Shown here in pieces: positions 12,154 through 21,119 of a DNA stretch of 64,000 bases (the first letter of the stretch is position 1; every line of letters begins with the position of its first letter). A model generated the notes under the pieces. It worked only from the letters and a program-made list of their open reading frames with translations, did not search any database and was not told the origin of the DNA. The position numbers and the translations under genes are program-made. The stretch comes from Cryptomeria japonica (lineage: Eukaryota; Streptophyta; Pinopsida; Cupressales; Cupressaceae): assembly GCF_030272615.1 (NCBI RefSeq), contig NC_081414.1, forward strand, positions 908,865,009 to 908,929,008. Direction: 5' to 3'.

Positions 12154-12375
12154 CTAGTACTATTCTTACCGAGGTATATATGGCTACAGGTGCAAAGGTT
12201 TCTTCATAATCTATCCCTTCCCTTTGAGAGAACCCTCTAGCTACAAATCTGGCCTTGTGCTTTTCAATACTGCCATCTGCAACATGTTTGATTTTAAAAA
12301 GCCATTTAGATGAAATAACAGATTTCTTAGTAGGCCTAGGAACGATCTCCCAAACATTATTTTTCATAATGGACT
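12154..12375 (-). pseudogene. Copia 1 reverse transcriptase, N-terminal fragment
   Basis: This is the start of a Ty1/copia reverse transcriptase: IMKNNVWEIVPRP, then SKWLFKIKH, then KARFVARGFSQREG and YEETFAPVA. The reading breaks off after YTSVRIV, where an LTR-like TGTCGTGCCC begins, so the catalytic motifs, RNase H and 3' LTR are not in the window. On the other side, at 12375, it is separated by element B from its own upstream part, which resumes at 17918. GGACT is present at both edges. Confidence 0.85.
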
Positions 12376-12557
12376 TGTAAGATTCATTCACATTGCATTC
12401 ATTATCATTACATTTAGGTGCAGTTATTATACTCATTAGTTATAGTATCATCCCATTATCATTTGTACTTACAAACATATTTTAAACGCATTTTAGATTC
12501 ATAAAACACCATTTGTTTACAAAACATTCGTTCATACCATTTCATATATCCATTTTA

Positions 12558-12786
12558 CATCTGCATTCATTTAGACATTATCATATAAACATTTGTACTT
12601 TACATTTGTTTATCCATCTGCATTCATTTAGACATTATCATATAAACATTTGTACTTTACATTTGTTTATCCATCTGCATTCATTTAGACATTATCATAT
12701 AAACACTTGTACTTTACATTTGTTTATCCATCTGCATTCATTTCGGCATCATCATATAAACATTTGTACTTTACCTTTTGTTTATC
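12558..12786. repeat. 57-bp tandem repeat, four copies
   Basis: The unit begins CATCTGCATTCATTTAGACA and recurs at 12558, 12615, 12672 and 12729, with a partial fifth at 12787. It lies downstream of the PMD gene on that gene's own strand. The length is a multiple of three, so an artefactual His-rich frame is open across it. Confidence 0.9.
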
Positions 12787-13330
12787 CATATGCATTCACT
12801 TAACATTTTGTTTATCCATATTACATTCATCTAAAACACATCTAGATGCATATCCATACATAAAATCATTCATCTAACCATTGCATTGACATCATCACAT
12901 AAATCATCTCATCATTACATTGCAATAGGAAACCATCAAAATCCTGTTCATACATCAAAGCATAAGCATATTATCATCATGGCATTCCATGCATAAAGCA
13001 TTACATCACAAATCAAACAAATCATACACATATAAACCTGCATTCATATGTCAGTATCTCACATCATAACTCATCATAAAAAAATGCATCAAAGAAACAT
13101 CTCATCAAATGCATACATGTCCACATATACATCTAAGCAATAAATCATCACCATGCATAAACATCCATACATAATCACATGCATAATCATCACAAATATG
13201 GGATCTCCTCATATATATCATCTCATATATCAGAGTACAATGAAGTCTACAAAATCGGCTACCAAGAGCCATCCAAGATACAGTCCAAAAACTAGACAAA
13301 GACACAATACATAGATGCAAAGATGCTCTC

Positions 13331-15322
13331 TCAAATGCCGCTCTGGCCAGATGCTGTACCTGCCCCACCCCTACCTACTCCACCATTGGTACCGGCACCA
13401 CCTGATCCATCTCTCCGTGGAGGCCTCATCGAACCCCCACTCCCTCCTGCATCCCCTGATCTCTCCTGCCGTAAAGGACCCATCACTCCCCCACTGCTCT
13501 GCATCCTCTGTGATCGCTCGGATCTGGCCTGCCGCATCTGTGAATAGCTGAGAGCTCACTGGCTAATCGGTACCACCTGCTCATATAACCCCCGCTAGTA
13601 CTCTATCTCCGCCTGTGCTCGCCGTATCTCTCTCATAATCTCCCCTGACGGCCCCTGCGCACCAGTCCGCACTCTCTCCTGCAGCTCCGCTAACCTCTCC
13701 ACTGCAGTATCTCTCTCCTGCAGCACCACTGTCAGCTCTGCCTCACGTGCAAATAGCTGCACATCTCTAGCTACTACCTCCGCCTCTAATCTCTCTACCC
13801 GGGTCTGCAAATAACCTATCATGTGCTCCCGCAGATCCCCAGTAGCTCCCTCCCCGATGGCCATGGCTGCTGCACCTGTATCATCCCCTCCACTAGGTCC
13901 CTCCCCTGCACCACCCTCTCCTGCACCTGTATCCATAGGGATCTCTCTCTCCATCCCCCTCCCACTCAGCTGCACTCCTCCCTGCATCAAAGGACCCTGT
14001 GATATCTGCAGTGGTAACCCCCCTCTCCCTCTCCGCTGTGTCGGCATCCCCATCCCTCCTCCACCTCCTCCACCTCCTCCTCCACCACCACCACCTCCTC
14101 CTCCTCCTCCACCTCCTCCACCACCTCCTCCACCACCACCTCCTCCTCTCCGTCCCCGTCCCCTCTCATCCTCAAACGCTGGGATCAGCTCAGCTGGGTC
14201 TGATATCCGTCGGATCGGGTGCGTCGTCCGATACTGGGTATACTCTACTGTAACCCCTGCATCAACGACCCTCAGTCGTAGATCCCATGGCCTCGCCTGC
14301 AGTGTCCGGAACTCTGCCAATGCCTGATCATACGGTAACACTGGACCCCATGCATACCGCTCTCGGATCACTCGTGCATACTCCCCTGATCCGGTAGGCA
14401 GTCCCTGCTGCCGTCCAAACTGCCTCATCACCCGTCCCGGCACCTGTCTCTCTACATGATACGAGGTCCTCCCAATGAGGAATCGGGTCATAAAGCAATA
14501 CGGCAGTGCCTCTGCATCATCCTCCCATGGCTCACACTCCAAGTATGGCCGCCAGATCACTGCATCCAAATCATCCAATGCCCGCCGCCACCACTCTACC
14601 TTCCCCAAGTGGGGCTGGCTCATCATACCACTATACATAAACATATAGGGCTGGTCCACAGCTCGGAATCTCAGACTCACTGGTCGAGTCACTGGTAAGT
14701 GCTCCCATGCCCACACATGCAGCAGCGTCATGCCTACTGCAAGAGAACCTCTCCCCCGGTACACTACCTCGTGCAACTCCTGATACATGTGCGCTAACAC
14801 GCACGGCCCCCAGGCATATCGGGTCCCCTCTGTCACCATCATCTCTATCACCTGTCCCCATCCGACCGCCAATCCATGTGACCGCCTGTCTGGACACAGA
14901 AGTCCTCCCACGATCCCTGACAATACTGCTGGAAGGGGCTCATATAGTGCCGCTATATCCTCCCAGGCAATCGACCCATCATCAATGTATACATCCTCAT
15001 CAAATATCCTCTGGCAAGACACCGTCCCCCAAGATCGATCATACGTCACCAGCTGCCCCCGAATCAGAATCCGGAGGATACGCCACACGTCCTCCAAAGT
15101 CACCGTCATCTCTCCCTGAGACAGATGGAACGTGCAAGTCTCACTGTGCCATCGCTCTGCTAATGCTGTAATCAGGCCATGATTCATCCGAATCACGGGC
15201 ATATGCATCACCTCATAGAGCCCAGTAGCCGCAATACAATCTATCTCGATCTGAGTCAAACGATCTCGCAACCCCTGTGTCGCGGGGTGGCGCTCGCGTA
15301 ACTGCAACACGCGTAGATCCTC
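13331..15322 (-). CDS. Plant mobile domain (PMD) protein, exon 2, with two premature stops near the end
   Basis: The reading is open from before 15322 to a TAG at 13595. The PMD family (Pfam PF10536; the family of Arabidopsis MAIN and MAIL1) is recognised from GLITALAERWHSETCTFHL, GEMTVTLEDVWRIL and downstream Trp-rich sequence (HVWAWEHLPV, EWWRRALDDLD, VIWRPYLE). PMD proteins are nuclear and linked to silencing and genome maintenance; many copies sit in transposons. A poly-Gly run (14055-14150) follows, then a heptad-like coiled coil (RVERLEAEVVARDVQLF). The same frame continues past TAG (13595) and TGA (about 13552) into an RG/GG-rich tail ending at 13331, so the ancestral protein was probably longer. 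I start exon 2 at a CAG|GAG acceptor, because element D has one at the matching place; the 31 codons upstream in this frame look intronic. The exon is GC-rich, unlike its surroundings. Confidence 0.8.
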
Positions 15323-15610
15323 CTGCACATAGACGTTCATCCAAACACCATCAGTTGTTTTGTTATCAAACTTTCTTAAGTTTAAACCTAGACTATCAAC
15401 AGATACTTTGATCAAGTATCTTCGGGTCTCAACAGGTAAGCAATCATGGCCGCCTAGACTTCAACAGATATTTCTCCTAACAAATGACCTAAGTCTCATC
15501 GGGCTACTATGGTTCAAAACAACTCCCACTTCACCTCACCATCCATCAATCGTTAGGCATCCGGAGTTTTATTTTGTCCGAAACTGGGGCATCTTGTATC
15601 CTAAAGCAAA

Positions 15611-15917
15611 AGCGCTATTTAACCTACAAAAGCGCTCATTCTAAACAATAGCGCTACAACAATATCAATAGCGCTCAAACAACCCTACAATAGCGCTACA
15701 AAAACAAAAGCGCTAAAACCACTCTACAATAGCGCTATTAAAATACAATAGCGCTCAATTAACTATTCCGTAGCGCTAATTTATCAAAAGCGCTCAAACT
15801 TGCCTACAAAAGCGCTAAATACATTCAAAAGCGCTACAACTAGCCTACAAAAGCGCTATTGCGGCACAATAGCACTAATTAATGGAGCAAAAGCGCTAAA
15901 AACCTAGTTCCAGCGCT
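15611..15917. repeat. AGCGCT palindrome array inside the PMD intron
   Basis: Fifteen perfect AGCGCT hexamers and one AGCACT start at 15611, 15631, 15650, 15670, 15692, 15709, 15731, 15750, 15772, 15789, 15811, 15830, 15852, 15871, 15892 and 15912. Intervals are 17-22 bp with a mean of about 20, close to two helical turns. Most copies are preceded by CAAA or CAAT, and CCTACAA recurs between alternate copies, so the array may descend from a 20- or 41-bp tandem unit. The hexamers are much better conserved than the spacers. The array lies within the predicted intron of the antisense PMD gene. Confidence 0.9.
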
Positions 15918-15993
15918 CTTGCTCCGACTTGACTTGGACTTAGCTAAAAACATACCAAAAATGCATAAAAAGTGAGTTTTCGAATTTGCGTAC

Positions 15994-16068
15994 CACTGGT
16001 CCATAGTCGGCTGGGCGCTGGTACCGGCGGACTCGCTCAAATCGGTGCTCGGTGATCAGAAACGGCAT
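15994..16068 (-). CDS. PMD gene exon 1 (25 codons)
   Basis: ATG at 16068 opens 25 codons starting MPFLITEHRFERVRRYQRPA and ends in phase 0 at a GTACGC donor (15993). Element D has a matching exon beginning MAFIHRFDRVRRFQRPA at 52162. Conservation of F-x-RVRR-x-QRPA between two elements whose flanking DNA has diverged supports a real coding exon. A minus-strand TATA box lies about 100 bp upstream. The predicted intron is 15993-15323 (671 bp), with acceptor GTGCAG. Splicing is inferred from the sequence, not observed. Confidence 0.7.
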
Positions 16069-16164
16069 CGTCGCTCCTCGTTGCTCCTCCAAATGTCACT
16101 GTCAGAGCTCTAGTTTTCAACTGGTCGCGGTCACAAATGATCCTATTTTACCCCCTTTCACCCC

Positions 16165-16171
16165 ATTTATA
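16165..16171 (-). promoter_or_regulatory. TATA box of the antisense PMD gene
   Basis: Minus-strand TATAAAT, 103 bp before the exon 1 ATG (counting from its first base), set in a C-rich/G-rich context. Element D has TATAAGA at 52261-52255, 99 bp before its ATG. The matching position in two elements supports a core promoter for antisense transcription that is separate from the LTR promoter. Confidence 0.6.
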
Positions 16172-16327
16172 CCCCCCGCCGTCATCGTAACTTCGCCCCG
16201 ATCATCGCCGTGGTCCCCGTGAACTTCCCGAGCCCCCCATTTCTCCATGTTTCCCCCGATTTCTTCTATTTTTAACCAGTATACCTAACTTCTTCTCTTC
16301 TATCACCCTGCCAATTTTCATTCTTTT

Positions 16328-16373
16328 TCGAGAGATCGCCCGATTTTTCGAAATTTTTCGGCCCATCTCTCGA
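16328..16373. promoter_or_regulatory. Inverted repeat shared with element D
   Basis: TCGAGAGAT (16328-16336) pairs with ATCTCTCGA (16365-16373); with two mismatches the stem extends to 16 bp. Element D has the equivalent 11-bp perfect stem at 52360-52370 and 52398-52408. It lies between the PMD promoter and the polypurine tract. It could act as an RNA hairpin in the sense transcript or as an upstream site for the antisense promoter; the sequence does not decide. Confidence 0.6.
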
Positions 16374-16467
16374 GGGGGCATGCCACCCATTAAATTTACA
16401 TTTTATGGGGCATTTCTTCACACCAATTTTTCTTTCTTTGAAACGATGCGATAAACTGCACCGTCTC

Positions 16468-16480
16468 AAAGAGGGGCAAA
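16468..16480 (+). promoter_or_regulatory. Polypurine tract of element B
   Basis: AAAGAGGGGCAAA abuts the TG that opens the 3' LTR at 16481. It sets the orientation of element B as plus, opposite to its PMD gene. Confidence 0.85.
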
Positions 16481-17917
16481 TGTAGTCACACAAATCTGTC
16501 CATTTTAATTAAATGAATATTTTGTATTTATTTGATTAAAAATCCACTAGCTATCAGTTAATTAAATTAATATTTAATTAATTCATCCCCAAACATTCTT
16601 CTATTAATTAAATAAATTATTTAATTTATTTTAATTAATTCATTAAAATCAAATTCCCATTAATTAAATAAATAAATCAATTTATTTAATTAAATCCCCC
16701 TTTTCCTCTTTTAAATAAATTAAATAAAACATTTATTTAAATCATTATCCCCACCCCACTTGCATTTTCCTACAAATGCAACTTGCACACATTTATTGAA
16801 ATAAATGAATTTTTATTTTAATAAAATCCTATTTTCCCTCACCCACCAAATCCACTTGCAAAATCTAATCCCCTTCTAGATTCTTCTAACCCCTTCCTAA
16901 TTAGCCTAATCCATCCCCTAATTATTGTCACATTCCTAAGCAAAATGGAGTCACTTTTCAAATGGCCCAAAGTCTTGGATAACCATTGAAGGTTTTCAAC
17001 CTTCAACCACCAAAAACCCCAAAGTCTTTGAAAACCATTAAAGGCTTCCAACTTTCAACCACTTAATCCACAAAGTCTCCAATAACCATTAATGGTTAAT
17101 TCAACTCTCCCACATGGTTAAAACATTTGTTTTGACTCAACCTCTACCCAACCCAAGGGTCTCATCAAGCCTTCAATGCTTTGACCATGATTATCTCTTA
17201 ATCATTTGCACAAAGGTTTATCCTTGGATTAATTCCTAATCCAGTGGGTAATCCTAATTTAGGCTTGACTCTTAGCCTTTAGATAACCATGAGGTCTTCT
17301 CAGGCCTTTAATGCCTCCAACCTCTTCTCTCAACCCAATCCTGTGTTGACACTTGTCACTATTTTATTGGTGCCAATTGTGCACATGGATCCCCAACTTT
17401 CAAGCTTGACCCTTGATTAAACCTTTCAATCCTGGCCATCCATTGCTCCATTTTTCCTATAAATAGAGCCCATTCCTTCATAATCCAGATCCTAAAAAAC
17501 TTGTAAGCATTTAGACTATAGCCATTTTAGAGAGCATTTAGCAATAGCATAACTAAATATTGTCTTTTTGGTTAAAACACATCATTTTAGCATAAAAATA
17601 GCTTTTCATTTCATGTTTGGAGCTATTCTACAATCTCAATCCTCCATAAGCATCCATAGTGCAAAAAGCTGCTGAGAGCTACACTATTTTGGAACTTGGA
17701 GAGGAGAGGAACAAGGGAGAAAGAGCTAATGTCATGTTAAGAGATAGTTGGAGATATCTCATTGTCTTACTTCTTTAGTTAGATTCATTAGCATGTTTTT
17801 AGTGTCTCCTTTGGAATGCCTTCGTATGTTTTGGTTTTTGATTGACTAACTCTAACGACTTGTGTGTTTTGTGTTGTTTGATCTTAAACTAACATTGTGC
17901 CATTTAGGAGGGCATCA
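16481..17917 (+). mobile_element. 3' LTR of element B
   Basis: Begins TGTAGTCACAC after the polypurine tract and ends GGCATCA at 17917, next to GGACT. The first 350 bp are AT-rich with TTAATTAAAT blocks. A TATAAATAG at 17458-17466 is a likely LTR promoter, leaving about 450 bp of R-U5. No second copy exists in the window. Its first bases resemble the element D LTR (TGTAGACACCC), and both contain similar TTAATTAAATAAAT blocks. Confidence 0.75.
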
Positions 17918-20379
17918 GGACTGATACTCTTTAGACATGGCATCCTTCCATACTTGATGTTTAAGTGCATCTAATACATTGTTTGGTTCATCTTTAGAGA
18001 GATCATTCATAAGAGAAACATAGCTAGTGAATTTATTAGGTCTTTTGTTTTCCCTGAAGGTTCCTGAAGGAGCAGGAAACTTCTGAGCTTCTGCTACAGT
18101 CTTGGTGGCCCATAGTGGTCTTTTCTTGAGGTTTTCTCTAGGTGGGTTTGGAGTTTCACCTATAGTTTCCTCAAGATTCTCCCTCTGAAGCTCAGGAGTG
18201 GGGATATAGATTTCAGGCTCTATTGTATTTAGGGCTCTTTTGAAGGCTAAATCTTCTTCAAAGATTACATCCCTACTAAGTTCAATATTTCTCTGACCAT
18301 GTATATATATTCTATAGGCCTTAGATGTTTCACTATATCCTACAAGTATTCCCCTTTTTCCAGAAGGTTCTAGTTTTAGTCTTTTCTCTTTAGGTACATG
18401 TATATAGACAAGACACCCAAATATCCTAAGGTGGCTGATATCTGGCTTTAGTTTGGTAAATACTTCCTCAGGAGTTTTATCTTCAAGATGTGAGTGAGGA
18501 CATCTGTTTTGTACATACACAACAGTGTTAGTTGCTTCTGCCCAAAGATTGATATTTAGATTCTGATCAAGAATCATGGCTTTGGTAGCTTCTACAATTG
18601 TCCTATTTTTCCTCTCAGCTACCCCATTTTATTGAGGATTATAAGGTATTGTTAGCTCCCTCTTAATCCCTAAGTTTTTACAAAAATCTTTAAATAATTC
18701 TGATGTGTATTCCCCCCCATTATCAGTCCTTAAGATTTTAATTTTATTTCCTGAGTAGTTCTCTGTTAGTGATTTAACCTCTTTAAACCTACTAAGGATC
18801 TCTTCTGATTCTTTACACTTCAGAAAGTAGATCCAAGTTTTCCTAGAGTAGTCATCAATAAATATTACATAATACAAATATCCTCCTAGAGAGGGTACAG
18901 ACATGGGTCCACATACATCAGAATGAACTAACTCTAAAACTTTGCTTGTCTTCCTAGTACTATTATGGAACGCACCCTTGATATTTTTACCTAGGGCACA
19001 TCCCTTGCATGCCTTTGAATGATATTGTTGTAACTTAGGTAAACCTGTGAAAAGGTTTCCCATAGATGATAAAGCTCTATAATTTAGGTGGCCTAGTCTT
19101 CTATGCCAGACTTCATTTGCATTTGTTGCTTCATGAATTAGGGCTAGGTTGGGCTCTATGCACAGCTCATACAAATAACCTTATCTTTGACCAATGACTT
19201 TAGCTTTCTTGATGGAAGAATTTCTAGGCAAGGCCAACACCTTGTTCTCCATGAAGGTTACTCTGTATCCGTTATCTTCTAGGGCTGATATGGAGACAAG
19301 ATTTCTCTTGATGTCGGGGACATATAGTACTCCTTCGAGTTGCAATGATATGCCTGTCTTCAGTTTGATGGTGCAGGAACCAATTCCTCTAACTGGATGT
19401 GAGGAATCATCTCCGATAGTTACTTCCTCATCATTCTCCTATGTCATGGAGTCTAGCACTTCTCTAAACCCTGTAATGTGTCTGGATGAGCCACTGTCAA
19501 TCACCCAGGAGTTAGACTTATTTGATGCATGGCTTGTAAGTGCTGAGTAGAGGACATAGTTTTGGGAGTCATCTTCTCTTTTCGATTTTCCTGCTTTGGC
19601 AAATGTGGCTTGTTTGGCTCTCTCTGGACATTTTGCAACAAAGTGCCCGAACTTGTCGCACCTATAGCATTGAATATGTGACAGGTCTCTCTTTGAAGTG
19701 TTCTTGCCTTGATGACCCTTCCTCTTCCTAAATTGCTTCTTCTTGGTTGTCTTATTTGTGTTAGTATTTAGAACTTGAAGGTCTTCATCTATGTTCTTTT
19801 GTTTTATTCCCATCTTGTTCAATCTTGATTCTTCTTGGAGACAATCATCCCTTAATCTTTCAAACTTAGGATATTTGGACCTTGCACTGATGCCTTGGGT
19901 GAATGTACTCCATCCACTAGGCAACCCATCTAGAGCAATGAGTGTTAACTCTTTTCTTTGGATCTCGTAATCCAGAGTTGCTAGTTCATCTCTTAGAATT
20001 GATATCCACATAAAGTAGGCATTGATTGTCTCCCCCTTGTTCATGGTGATATGATTTATTTCTCATTTAATGCTAGAGTTCGACTTGCATTTGATATCTC
20101 AAATGTACTTTCAAGTGCTTTTAACATTTTATAGGCTATTTGATGTTTTCTTATGATGGGCATTATGTTGTTTCTCACCCCATCAACTATTATTTTAATG
20201 GCCTTTTCATTTCCCTCAATCCATGTTGTTTTGTCAGGTTCATTTTTAGGTTGATCATTTTTAGTTTGAACAAATGAATCCATTTTTTTCTCCTTTAAGA
20301 TCATCTGGATTTTGAACTTCTAGGCTGAAAAATCATCACCACCTCCAAGTCTGTCTTTGAATCTGATAGCGCTAGCCAT
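17918..20379 (-). pseudogene. Copia 1 gag-protease-integrase, with stops and a frameshift
   Basis: A Ty1/copia polyprotein read from ATG at 20379 (MASAIRFKDRLGGGDDFSA, a typical copia gag start). Domains in order: gag; CCHC knuckle CYRCDKFGHFVAKC near 19660; protease SWVIDSGSSRHITG near 19480; GAG-pre-integrase LGHLNYRALSS with KACKGC; integrase core with VHSDVCGP and LRTDNGGEYTS; integrase C-terminal region, then a linker to the reverse transcriptase, ending at KEYQS. It is broken by stops just after DDFSA (TGG to TAG), at 19439 (CAG to TAG), near 19184 and at 18629 (CAA to TAA in PYNPQ-NGVAERKNR), and by a one-base frameshift near 20050. The reverse transcriptase continues at 12375 beyond element B. 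Confidence 0.9.
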
Positions 20380-20668
20380 GTAAAAGTATAAGCAATTTTC
20401 AATTTAAAAACAAGTTATATATGAAATACAATATAGTGTATTTATTTCTTGTATTCATAATGTAATATGTCTGATTGTTATTTCCTGCAGATGGAGAGAG
20501 AACATTAATTGATTCTGATGTCCTTCTCCAAGCAAATGAATTGGGTTATATAAGATAATGGGGGAAGACCAAGAGTTGCCTTGGTTGGTTATGTCCTTTG
20601 GACATAACCAATCACGATAACCCTTGATCGCATCCTATCATTACCCAACCGACATGATGCTAATTAAT

Positions 20669-20850
20669 CCGATATAAATCAGTGCCTTTACGTGATTCAT
20701 ATTAACCGATTGTTATCAGTGTTAATGCATAACCCGATAATATGTATTGGTAACTAAGGCATCCTTAACCGATTCCCAATCGGTGGCAGTTAAACAAGCC
20801 CGATATATTAATTGGTGCATTACTAATCACATCCGATAATATATCGGTGG
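20669..20850. repeat. Six CCGAT-N-ATYRGTG dyad motifs, ~33-bp period
   Basis: CCGAT starts at 20669, 20706, 20734, 20769, 20800 and 20833. Each is followed 3-9 bases later by a reverse partner of the ATCGG or ATCAG type, usually followed by TG. The best dyads are CCGATTCCCAATCGG and CCGATAATATATCGG. The series lies in the likely U3 region of copia 1, about 100-270 bp upstream of its TATA box. Confidence 0.75.
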
Positions 20851-20946
20851 CATCTTTATTAAGTGCAAATAGATAGTTATGAAGGAGTTCAATAGATCAT
20901 GATATATCAATATATATTCATACATATTCATACATCTTCAAGATCG

Positions 20947-20950
<4 letters not shown>

Positions 20951-21012
<62 letters not shown>
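20951..21012. repeat. (TA)31 microsatellite
   Basis: An uninterrupted TA dinucleotide run of about 62 bp; its length is likely to vary between individuals. Confidence 0.95.
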
Positions 21013-21015
<3 letters not shown>

Positions 21016-21119
21016 GCATTAATGTTATCCGATGAAAAGGGGTTTGTATTAGTTTTATCTGACTGATGCTATTTGTATCAACACTTTTCACTAGGAGAGA
21101 CTACTTACTAGCCATGCCA

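Larger units (their letters stand above)
12376..17917 (+). mobile_element. Element B: 5'-truncated gypsy-like insertion carrying an antisense PMD gene
   Basis: A 5542-bp insertion into copia 1. GGACT at 12371-12375 and 17918-17922 is a plausible 5-bp target duplication, and the copia frame ends at one copy (KEYQS) and resumes at the other (SIMKN). Its right part is an LTR (16481-17917) preceded by the polypurine tract. Gag, pol and a recognisable 5' LTR are absent, and the left 900 bp look like the non-coding 3' region of element D. It thus keeps only the segment between pol and the 3' LTR, most of which is an antisense PMD gene. Either it was deleted after insertion, and the 5-bp match is partly chance, or it integrated in an aberrant form. 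Confidence 0.7.

Noticed and set aside
12513-12803. His-rich repeat protein
   Set aside because: Open only because the 57-bp tandem unit is a multiple of three; no homology or start context.
13821-14327. Plus-strand frame with a long poly-proline run
   Set aside because: It is the antisense shadow of the poly-Gly region of the PMD gene; the repeat keeps several frames open and no domain is present.
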